A stretch of 64,000 nt of DNA, taken from contig CM055101.1 in NCBI GenBank assembly GCA_029204225.1, positions 33,547,683-33,611,682 of the forward strand, in the 5' to 3' direction. The stretch comes from Diphasiastrum complanatum. Taxonomy: Eukaryota; Streptophyta; Lycopodiopsida; Lycopodiales; Lycopodiaceae. Position numbers and translations under genes: made by a program. Positions within the stretch are counted from its first letter, which is position 1; every line of letters starts with the position of its first letter. The notes below the pieces were generated by a model. It made no database searches and was not told the DNA's origin. It saw nothing but the letters and a program-made list of their open reading frames with translations. This document shows positions 56,090 to 64,000 of the stretch, one piece after another.

Positions 56090-56771
56090 TGTTAAAAATT
56101 CACAATTCTAGCTTGACTAGTTTTGGTCATATGACTTGTAAATAGTTAGATGGTCATGATGTGGCTTGTCACACGTGCCAAATAGCATAGGATTCCATTC
56201 ATAAGGATGTTCTCAAGTAGACCTAAGTGTTAGAACCTTTGGAATGAGTCCAAATTATGCTTAGATACAAGGGAGAAAAAATAGGAGCTATTTTTGGTAA
56301 TTTTTGCATTGTTGAGGGATCTCCAAGATTCCAACCCTAACTTGGTAGGGATGAAAGATCCACCAAAATTAGCATTAGGGATAGGTTTAGGGCTACTCAT
56401 ACCTGCCCAAAACCGTGATGGATCATGTATATATAGGTGATGATATCTCACCAAAATTAATCAAGCAATTTCATGTTTTTTCTCTCATAATGGTGCAATT
56501 GCTCTCTATGTTCATAATTGTTTGAGTACTTGTGATTACTAATGATTATAGGATTGAATTTAGGTCTGGTGTACAGTACTCAGACTGTGGGAGGCCGTAC
56601 TTTCACACGTGTGAAGCCTTCTTCAAGGATTTGGGCCATTTAGTGAGGTTCAAGCATAGATTTTTGATGGATTTTGATGGTTCAACTTGTGCTAATCTTA
56701 TGAAATCATAATCTATTGTTTCCCTCATCATTTCAAGTGTTTTAGGATCCTTATTTGCTGTAATTTTTACA
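56090..56771 (+). repeat. 3' LTR of copia element 2
   Basis: 682 bases, two differences from the 5' LTR. Followed by the target duplication ATAGA. Confidence 0.97.
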
Positions 56772-56776
56772 ATAGA

Positions 56777-57130
56777 TTCTGATTATTATAATTTAGGTAA
56801 CTAATCACTTCTTGTAAACGATGTGTTTAACACTAAGTCAATGTTTACAATAAGAGACTAATCTGATCAGTACATTTTGCAATATCTATTGTAGTCAATA
56901 GACAGATAGTGATGAGTATCTGCATATAATAGCGTAATTGGATAGTGATGTAGTCTACATCAGGTTCGACAGAGGAAATACTCCATTCTGAGTGGTATCA
57001 TGATTATGATCGATTCGATAGTTCAAGTCGAAGTCGAGTCTATGATCGATAGTCGATTCGATAAGAGTTGTCTGACTCGAACTTGAACATTGAGTATCAG
57101 GATCGAATCATGTTGACCTTGTAGCGGGTA
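56777..57130. repeat. Dispersed repeat, copy 2 (pair with 35207-35560)
   Basis: See 35207-35560 for the shared phrases. Here the minisatellite part reads GATTCGATAGT and GATCGATAGTCG. The copia insertion lies at its left edge. Confidence 0.65.
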
Positions 57131-57201
57131 TATTTCCTAGCATATTCTCAACCCAAGATCCAAGCACTCAGGCATCAAGGATATGAAGTTAGTTGTCACG
57201 C

Positions 57202-57218
57202 GTAGGTTCGATCCCTGC
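57202..57218 (+). other. tRNA-like T-arm / Pol III B-box motif
   Basis: GGTTCGATCC (57205-57214) matches the B-box consensus, and GTAGG pairs with CCTGC to form a T-stem with one G-U. I could not build the acceptor, D or anticodon arms around it, so it is not called a tRNA gene. A decayed tRNA or tRNA-derived SINE is possible. Confidence 0.25.
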
Positions 57219-57360
57219 ATGGGAGCGATAGCATATCTCAGAATTCAGCATGTATGGAAGATCCACATCTAACTCTAACATCCATTAATCCTAAGCATTA
57301 ACACTACACAATTAACACTACATCCATTAACCCTACGATCCACAATGAGATAGATGCTTG

Positions 57361-57364
<4 letters not shown>

Positions 57365-57411
<47 letters not shown>
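57365..57411. repeat. (CT)n microsatellite
   Basis: A perfect CT dinucleotide run directly left of duplicated block B. Confidence 0.95.
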
Positions 57412-57414
<3 letters not shown>

Positions 57415-57770
57415 CAATAAATGTTTTCAAAAACTTTCAGCTAAAGATGCTATATCGATCAGATCAAGACAATAAGAGATATATACTAGTACTACTACAC
57501 TTTGAAGCTAGATAACTTGTTGAAGATTTATTCTGTAGCACACTTTACATGTCATGTGGTTAATTTCGGAGAATATTTGAGCTCTGAATCTGCTGCTCAG
57601 GATTAGTCAATAAAATCATCTGCAATGTTCTCCATTTAGCCTTTAGCGAAGTGAAGTCTTAAGCTTAAGAGTCCAAGAACCATGAATGCTATTATGATTC
57701 ACGAATCAGAACCTTTAACAGCTTATTGGCACTATTCATTATATTGCCGAGCCACAGCAACAATCTCGTA

Positions 57771-58322
57771 CTAAGCTGTTGCAGCTTCTTGAACAGTAGC
57801 ATCTCCGCAGTGGCTATGTCTGCGTTTTTTCATCTTTTTGCAAATGTATACAGTAGTGCATACGATAACGGCTGCGCCGATGATCGCTGCAATAGCTATA
57901 CATGCTATTACCCACGCTGAAGTGCCGCCTGAGCCATGATTGGGAGACGGTGCCGGAGGAAAGGGCTGTGGATGAGGTGGTGGGCGTGCAGGTGATGGAT
58001 GAGTTCCGGGTGGTGTAATTGGGTGGCCGGCAGGTGGCACAGTACCATGTCCTGTAGGAGGAGAAGGAGGCACAGCTGGGTGTCCAGGAGGCGGCACACC
58101 ATGCCCAGGATCATGGTGGGTTGGAGCTGGCTTTGGTTGTGAAGGTGGCACAGGCTCTTCCGTGGCTGCTGCTGGAGGTGGTCCTGGAAAGTAGATTGGA
58201 ACATTCGTGGGAAGAGGCATGCCATCATTCCAAGCTGATGCCAAATTTGCATAGAAGAAGAGAATGGGTATCGTCAGCAACCGTATCATCTCAAGCTCTT
58301 TTCCGTTTTTGATATTGAGCAT
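57771..58322 (-). CDS. Small secreted or membrane Pro/His-rich protein, family copy 6
   Basis: 183 uninterrupted codons. The hydrophobic signal peptide is about residues 12-30, ending LASA. The Pro/His-rich part covers 35-128 (PSQPKPAPTHHDPGHGVPPP, GHP and GHG units) and is longer than in copy 1 at the front by a PVPPSQPKPAP insert. The membrane span is 136-160 (SAWVIACIAIAAIIG and on), then KKMKKRR and the tail VQEAATA. Relative to copy 1 it lacks five residues (ISAMQ) between the basic start and the signal core, and has TT in place of AA late in the span. Both full copies keep the frame and the domain order, which suggests selection. I do not recognise a named family. A TATA box is at 58488-58497. 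Confidence 0.75.
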   Translation of the reverse strand: MLNIKNGKELEMIRLLTIPILFFYANLASAWNDGMPLPTNVPIYFPGPPPAAATEEPVPPSQPKPAPTHHDPGHGVPPPGHPAVPPSPPTGHGTVPPAGHPITPPGTHPSPARPPPHPQPFPPAPSPNHGSGGTSAWVIACIAIAAIIGAAVIVCTTVYICKKMKKRRHSHCGDATVQEAATA

Positions 58323-58487
58323 GTCTATCTTGCTCCACCAGCTGCAGGTTCCGTATATCTAATTTTAGTTTCTGTCTCGATCCTCCTGATGCTATTCAAC
58401 CACTTCCTTGTCAAGAGCGTAACAATCAGCTATGTTGACGTTAAGTTCTAGACTGATATTGCATCCCAATGCATCGTGATATAAGTG

Positions 58488-58497
58488 CTTTATATAT
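58488..58497 (-). promoter_or_regulatory. TATA box of Pro-rich gene copy 6
   Basis: ATATATAAAG on the minus strand, about 170 bases upstream of the ATG at 58322, in the same context as copy 1. Confidence 0.55.
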
Positions 58498-58945
58498 TAT
58501 GTGTACAAAAAGAGAGCTTAATTTAAAAGTTACTCTCCATTCAAGTCTGTGTGCAAACGGACCTTACAAACAACCCAAAGATAGACTTAGCCCACAATCA
58601 AGTTGGAAAACGTAGAAATGCAACATCTCATGTTATACAAGACTTCAAAGTCACCGCTTAGAATCGATGAGACCTGGAGTTATATGAAAAGATCATTTGC
58701 TGTGCTCCTGAAGTCAGTAGCATCTACGGTTGGCATTCGCAGTTGCAATAAACGACCTCTCAAAATTCGTATGCCTTACAAGGAACAATGTCATAAGATG
58801 ATACATTTTTTAATCACATTGATGAATCCGACTACACTTATGGATCTGAATATCAGGTCTTTTTGGGGGGCGGGCAGGTCTTTTGTGGGGGGAGGGGTGC
58901 TTGTCACGCTCCGAGGCCATTCCGTCACCCTCCGCCTAAGGCTCT

Positions 58946-59289
58946 TCTCACGGCTGAATGGCCCACGAAGTGACTTTCTGCTACGTGAAAACTTTTTTTT
59001 CTTTCTTTTTTGGCGTAATTTTTTTACATGCACCTTTCGCATTCCAAAAAGTGCATGTAAAATTTTTTGAAAAAAGTAAAAAATTTTGAAAAAAGAAAAG
59101 GAGCCACAGAAATTTAATTCTATGAGGCACCTCATTTTTCTTCATGAAAAAGCAAAAAATGAAAGAATGCCCTTCCCGTTCCTCGGCGTGGGTAGCCTCC
59201 TTGGTTTTCATTCGTACACCTCACCCACTTCACACATTCAACACGAGGTATTCTTTTGAACATCATTCCATCCTTATTTGAATATCATT
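58946..59289. other. No gene; short inverted repeat
   Basis: Contains an inverted pair around 59020-59065 (TTTTTTACATGCACCTTTCG with GTGCATGTAAAATTTTTT). A run of Lys-rich chance frames is due to T and A homopolymers. Confidence 0.5.
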
Positions 59290-59830
59290 CCATCCATAGA
59301 ACCCACTGTTCCTAGAACCGTGGGTCTTGGAAACTGTGGAAGGAACCGTACCATGGTTCCTTGAACCATAGTACGGTTCCTCTATTTAATTAAATAATTA
59401 GTAAATTAATTAATTGATTAATTAATTACCAAATTCACAAATTTCACAAACGATTTCATAGATTACAGATGATACAGATTTGACAGATTTCACATGATGT
59501 ACAGATGATTTGACAGATGTGAAATCATCTGAAATCATCACTGATTTGACTGATTTCACAGATTTCACATGATGTACAGTAGTTGATACAAATGATTTGA
59601 GTCATTTGACAGATGATACAAATGATTTTACAGATGATTGATAGATTTCACAAATTTCACAAATTTTTTTGGCCCTTTTTTTGCATATTTTTGTTCTATT
59701 TTTGAGGGGAAACTAAAAATTAATTAATTAATTAATCAGCACGGTTCACCACGGTTTTGGGCAAAAAAATTTAAGAACCGTACGGTTCTCAAAACCGTGG
59801 TGAACTGATAACGGTTCATCTATGATTCCA
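59290..59830. repeat. Inverted ACCGTGG / GAACCGT repeats with a minisatellite core
   Basis: Left part: GGAACCGTACCATGGTTCC and its near-complement GGTTC, ATAGTACGGTTCC form a hairpin at 59340-59382. Right part: CACGGTTCACCACGGTTTTG faces AAAACCGTGGTGAACTG at 59739-59808, with a GAACCGTACGGTTC palindrome near 59782. The centre 59440-59660 is a GATTTCACA / CAGATGATT minisatellite. It looks like a foldback transposon of unknown class. Confidence 0.65.
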
Positions 59831-60304
59831 TCAAATGGTTCAATGAAAAAAAGAACACCAATTTAGTCTCCTAAAACAAAAATCATTAAAAGCAGCATGA
59901 CATGAGTGATAATCTATTTCCTTCAATCTCTCTACCCTTGTGATGAACAACACTTTGGCCTATCACATTTGGTCCTGTGCAGCTCTCAACGGGGAGGGAG
60001 GAGCCATTAAATCCTAAAACCAAATTCAAGTACTTCGGATCTAGAAAGTAAAAATCATTCAACTTTGATTGAGGAAATGGATTTTCTAGTAAGCTTCAGT
60101 GGTGCTTTAGGTGGTTCTCAAAGTTAGAAGTTGGTAGTGTACCTAAGGCTCACTAACATCATTGACTTTGCTGGCCAAACTCTCCTTTAACTTTACAATT
60201 TATGTATCCTTGCTTGAGAGTAACTCGTAAAGTGGATGAATCTTATTTGTTTTAATACTCAGAGTAGTGATAGTCTTTTGGAATTTCGTCTCGTTCTGCA
60301 ATTG
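59831..60304. other. No recognisable gene
   Basis: Mixed sequence with short frames only. No repeat or signal recognised. Confidence 0.45.
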
Positions 60305-60709
60305 TCAGAGTTCCTCTTCCACGCTCACTTGGCATCTTACATATTCTGTCACCTCCCTTGTTGACATAATCAAAGTTTTTCGGGCTGGAAACAAAGCATG
60401 GGAAGAAAGGTCATCAAAATTATCAACCCAAGAAGCTCGGATTTTCTCCTCAGCCTTAGTCTCCTTCAATTCATCCCTAGGGTTTGACTCCTTGGATCTA
60501 GTGGTCTCGTCTGCTGGTCTTTTTTCTTCAGCCTCTTTCTGGTCGATATACATGCCATCTTTCAAAATTTCCAATGAGGGATCCCATGCTAGTACTTGTG
60601 TATTCTCTGTAATCAATTCTTCAAGTTCAGCCTCTTGGTGTGGGTTATCCATCATCTGATTCAACAACGAACTGGTGTCATCCAACATATTAGGCACATT
60701 CATGTCCAT
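60305..60709 (-). CDS. Unrecognised acidic open frame, possible transposon relic
   Basis: 134 codons from ATG 60709, rich in Glu, Asp and Lys (EAELEELITEN, KEAEEKRPADETTRS). No domain recognised and no membrane segment. Upstream (to 61090) the same strand has a piece with EIDLAEISYELFLECMKK in a different frame. Together they could be a decayed gag-like or host gene. The position beside transposon debris favours a relic. Confidence 0.25.
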   Translation of the reverse strand: MDMNVPNMLDDTSSLLNQMMDNPHQEAELEELITENTQVLAWDPSLEILKDGMYIDQKEAEEKRPADETTRSKESNPRDELKETKAEEKIRASWVDNFDDLSSHALFPARKTLIMSTREVTEYVRCQVSVEEEL

Positions 60710-61315
60710 CGTCCGAACATCTGATTCTGTCTTGGTGCGCTTAGTGTCTTCTTATATTCGTCTTGATTATCGCTCATGGCTATCTCTGTGTCATAGATAT
60801 TGTCAATTGATTTGATATTGTGTCAATTGATTTGATATCGGTCTTCTCAATCTTTCTTGTTTTTTCTTCTGACAACAGTCCAACATAAAGGGCTAAATAG
60901 GACAAATGTACACCTCATACCTCATTAGTTGTGTCTTCTTCATGCACTCTAAAAATAATTCGTATGAGATCTCCGCAAGATCTATCTCCGTTCTCTTTGA
61001 AATCTGAATTAAATACTGGAAGTTTGAAGGAGAGATGGTGGCATTTTTATCCATTCCGAACATAATATCGCACACTTACTTTAGAAACGCTATACACCCC
61101 ACATCTTTTAGATGAGATAATTTATATCCTTTGGTATCTCGACTGATAGCATCCTTCCCCTACGATAAATCAAACCGCTACTCCAGGTCGATTAAATCAA
61201 ACCGCTACTCCAGGTCGATTTTACTTTTCATAATTGCCGTTCACCTGATTTTTGGGTCGTTTTGGGCCCTATATTATTATGTATAATATAGGGCCCGACA
61301 ACGTTTTTTTTTCCA
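60710..61315. other. Short coding-like piece on the minus strand, otherwise nothing
   Basis: The minus-strand frame 60893-61075 (NFQYLIQISKRTEIDLAEIS) looks coding but is not recognised. A perfect tandem of a 28-base phrase with CAAACCGCTACTCCAGG lies at about 61170-61220. Confidence 0.3.
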
Positions 61316-61953
61316 GGCGCGAGAGAGACTCGCAGAGAGAGCGAGGGACAGAGGAGAGAGAGCGGAGAGAGAGAGACTCGCAGAGAGAGCGAGGGACAGA
61401 GGAGAGAGCAGAGGGAGACAACGCGAGAACAAGAGGAGAGAGCGAAGGAGAGAGAAGAGAGCGGAGAGAGAGAGAGAGGAGGAGAGAGAGAGAGAGAGAG
61501 GAGAGCGGAGGGAGACGAGAGAGAGAGACAGACAGGAGCGGAGGGAGGGGAGAGGAGAGACAGCACAGGAAGGGAGAGAGAGGAGGGAGAGCAGGGAGGG
61601 AGAGAGAGGAGAGGGCTGAGGGAGAGAGTGCACACATTAGAGAGAGGGAGAGGGGGAGAGAGCGGAGAGCAGAGAGGGCAGACAGCAGAGAGGGAGAGAG
61701 TAGAGTACTACAGACAATAGAGAGAGGGAGAGAGCGGAGAGGAGAGAGAGCCAATAGGAAGAGAGCGGAGAGGAGAGAGAGCAAGCGCGAAAGAGGGAGA
61801 GAGAGCGAGAGAGGGAGAGAGCGGAGAGGAGAGAGAGCCAATAGGAAGAGAGCGGAGAGGAGAGAGAGCAAGCGCGAAAGAGGGAGAGAGCGAAAGAGGG
61901 AGAGAGAGCGCGAGAGCTCCGAGTGCAAAGACAGGAGAGCCAAGGAGAGATGA
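61316..61953. repeat. GA-rich low-complexity tract
   Basis: About 640 bases of GAGAGAGAGCGGAGAG-like sequence with internal tandem repeats (a 35-40 base GAGAGCGGAGAGGAGAGAGA unit with a GCCAATAGGAAG insert recurs at 61750 and 61840). Long frames open on both strands (Arg-Glu-rich plus, Leu-Ser-rich minus) are products of the composition and are not called genes. Confidence 0.9.
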
Positions 61954-61984
61954 CAAAAAAAAAATCAGGCGAACCGGCAATTAC

Positions 61985-62075
61985 GTGCAAAGCCTTTAGC
62001 ACATAATCTTGCCTTGTACTTGTTGATGGAGTCATCATGATTGTACTTGATCTTGAACATCATGTGGATTTTTTT
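61985..62075 (-). pseudogene. Ty1/copia RT fragment fused to gypsy protease
   Basis: The minus strand reads MFKIKYNHDDSINKYKARL, the start of copia RT (element 1 here has IFKIKTNQDGSINKYKARL). The preceding minus-strand sequence (62080-62190) is gypsy retropepsin ending LLGRPWLYD. The two families are therefore joined at about 62080. Confidence 0.7.
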
Positions 62076-62079
62076 GTTG

Positions 62080-64000
62080 AATCCTTTGATTGGAAATCAA
62101 AATTCCTTCTTTTTCCAATAAGTAATTATATCTATATCATATAACCAGGGTCTACCTAATAGCATAGGATATGAAGGCACTATCACAAGTTCAATAACCA
62201 CAAAATTTAACAAAAATATTTTTCCTTCAATTTTCACCTTCACGTGACCCAATTGGTTTCCTTCTTGTCTGATTTGCTAATCTTAAGAACTTAGTTGTAG
62301 GAGTAATGTGTGTTAATCCCATATCAAGGACAGTTTCTTTTGTAATAATGTTTACTCTAGAGCCCAAATCGATTGGTACATTAGAACAAATGCATCCTTT
62401 AATTTGTACCTTGAGTTTTGGTGCTCCTTTTTCATCAATCTTGAGTCTGTTTATATTGAATGTTGGCAATCTCGATTTTCTACTTCTCTTTTTTACCAAC
62501 AATTCCTTAAGTTGTTTTGCCTTCTTCTTGGACTTTGAAATAGGTGGAATTTGGCTTTGTTTATTTTTTTTTGTTTCACTTCTAGTAGATACCTACCTTG
62601 TTAACTTGAAGATCAAGGTCACTTGGCCAGGTAGAATCTTCTATGCATATTTTGATCCTCTGTACCACTTCATCTTTAATCTGATCTTCCTTGTTGGTAT
62701 CACGTTTGACATACTTCATCAACATCTTTTTAATTGGTGGTTTAGGACATTGTGATGTGATATGTCCTTTTCCTTGGCAATTTCCACATAATGGTACATA
62801 ACCAATTTGTCATTTTGGTTCGGGACATTCTATTAAATAATGCCCTGGTGCCTCACAATTATAGCAGCTAGTATTATTTCTACCCCTTAAACTGGCAGGC
62901 TTTTGTTCAGTCGGTAAATACTTCTATACTGGAACGAATTTTTTGGATTGAGCTTTAGAATTAAAATTCGATCATTGGTGATTATTGTTCTGAACATTCT
63001 GAACTTGGACTTTGTACACAAGTTCATATGTTTTGACCTCCATCAGATATACCAATTCATTGTCTGAAATTTCTTCTTCAGCTTCTTTCACAAAAGCAAC
63101 CCATGATCTATTCTTACATTCGTTGTGATGATGGCCCTCTTGTTTACATTTTATAGTGGAATTCCCTATTATAGTAACAGCTCGTCTCTTATTCTTTGGT
63201 TTAAGAAGTTGAACCTTAAGTTCATCGAATTTTTTACTCAAGTCCAGAACTTCTCTCTTTCACATACTCTTTTGTTTATGTTCAGACTTCTTCATTTCTC
63301 CACTCTTTTTCTGATCCTTAGAATTTTTGACATGTCTTTTCAATCTCTCATATTCACTTGAACTTGAACTCGATTTTGAACTTAAATTGGATAAGAAACT
63401 CAAGTCCGAGTCAGAGCTGCTACTCGAGTCTTTGAAAGAAGAAGAAATATGTTTATTCTTTTTGGAAGATATATGTTTACTAGATCTTTAACTTCTAGAT
63501 ATTCTAGAACTTTCATAATTCTTAGTAGTCGAAATAACATGTTCCAATGTATCAGTTGGTCCTTGTCTACAATATCAATCTATTCTTTTGGGTAATCTTC
63601 CCAAAAATCATTCGATCTACATGGCGACATGATACTCTTCTGTTAATTGACCAATAAGTTTCTTGACTCTTTTGATATATTTCTTAAGGACTCTTTTTCA
63701 GTCTTTCTTATTGAATTTAAGGCGAAAGAATCCTTGTTGAATAACCAATTTGTCGGAATTGTTTTGAAAAACTAAATTTTCAAATCGGTCCAGGTGGAAA
63801 CCAATGCGGATTCGATCTGACTAAATCATGGTCTGGCCTCCTTTCTAAGTAAACCAGGAAAAATTATTAACTTGTGTGCATCCAAACTTTCCTTGTTACT
63901 GACCACTATCAATTCAAACTGAGACACATAATTGTCAACATCCTCAGAGGCTTTACCTTTGAAATAATCATACCAAATCTTCAAAGAAGTAGATAATGGA
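62080..64000 (-). pseudogene. Ty3/gypsy gag and protease relic, runs off the right edge
   Basis: From the right edge: a retrotransposon Gag core (LKIWYDYFKGKASEDVDNYV, QFELIVVSNKESL), stops, a Ser/Lys-rich region, then two zinc knuckles of CX2CX4HX4C spacing, CYNCEAPGHYLIEC (62825-62866) and CGNCQGKGHITSQC (62747-62788), with one stop between. Next comes a Lys-rich linker and retropepsin (LKVQIKGCICSNVPIDLGS, ITKETVLDMGL), where DLGS replaces the usual D-S/T-G. It closes with YPMLLGRPWLYD. Several stops and frame changes show it is dead. RT does not follow; a copia RT scrap does. Confidence 0.8.

Larger units (their letters stand above)
50614..56771 (+). mobile_element. Complete young Ty1/copia retrotransposon (element 2)
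   Basis: 6158 bases flanked by the 5-base duplication ATAGA (50609-50613 and 56772-56776). It has identical-length 682-bp LTRs, a Met-tRNA primer-binding site, a single gag-pol frame and a polypurine tract. The LTRs differ at only two positions by eye (51051 C against 56527 T; 51208 G against 56684 A), so insertion was recent. One nonsense codon at 55770 interrupts RNase H. Confidence 0.97.
57417..58945. repeat. Duplicated gene block, copy B
   Basis: Direct copy of 14012-15870, lacking the 280-base insertion at 14053-14332. It ends near the GAGGCCATTCCG phrase at 58913. Confidence 0.85.

Noticed and set aside
61252-61953. 233-codon plus-strand and long minus-strand open frames
   Set aside because: Both arise from the GA-rich tract (Arg-Glu and Leu-Ser repeats). 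No start context, domain or conservation signal.

Overview
This is a repeat-dense, AT-rich stretch of a land-plant nuclear genome. The evidence is TTTAGGG-type (plant) telomere-like DNA, a GT-AG four-exon gene of a plant universal-stress subfamily, Ty1/copia and Ty3/gypsy retrotransposons of plant lineages (including a chromovirus chromodomain), a CACTA TNP2 transposase relic, a MITE family and many microsatellites. The density and age range of the transposons suggest a large genome; a non-flowering land plant is possible, but the sequence does not settle the group.

Layout. 0-9 kb: a GACGGGC hairpin repeat in two direct copies and one inverted part-copy, a solo-looking copia LTR, about 1.2 kb of degenerate telomere-like repeat, a GACTCGAATTTTT minisatellite, and scraps of copia gag and pol. 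9-14 kb: little recognisable. 14-16 kb and 57-59 kb: two copies of a 1.5 kb block, each holding an intact gene for a small secreted or membrane protein (signal peptide, Pro/His-rich stretch, one membrane span). 17-33 kb: gypsy pol fragments, four more copies or pieces of the same gene family, a head-to-head inverted repeat, and a copia element with an uninterrupted 1317-codon polyprotein but no recognisable 5' LTR. 33-40 kb: old copia RT, dispersed repeats, foldback DNA. 40.2-41.8 kb: the clearest host gene, a USP-like protein of 228 residues. 43-50 kb: gypsy and copia relics, a minus-strand CACTA TNP2 relic, a SET-domain relic, and a divergent plus-strand Ptta/En/Spm-like relic bordered by palindromic GTGGATTATCCAC repeats. 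50.6-56.8 kb: a complete, very young copia element with 682-bp LTRs, a 5-bp target duplication and one nonsense codon. 59-64 kb: hairpin and GA-rich DNA and a gypsy gag-protease relic running off the right edge.

The most informative structure is a pair of reciprocal chimeras. At 21770-21776 the N-terminal half of a Pro-rich gene reads into gypsy protease (minus strand). At 32566-32572 gypsy gag reads into the C-terminal half of the same gene type (plus strand). Both joins lie at the same 7 bases, ACCATGA. Flipping the 10.8 kb between them would make both the gene and the gypsy gag-pol continuous, so I infer an inversion with one breakpoint in a host gene and the other in a retrotransposon.

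Probable host genes are the USP-like gene and the Pro-rich family. Everything else recognisable is mobile DNA or repeat. No CRISPR array, rRNA gene or convincing tRNA gene was seen.
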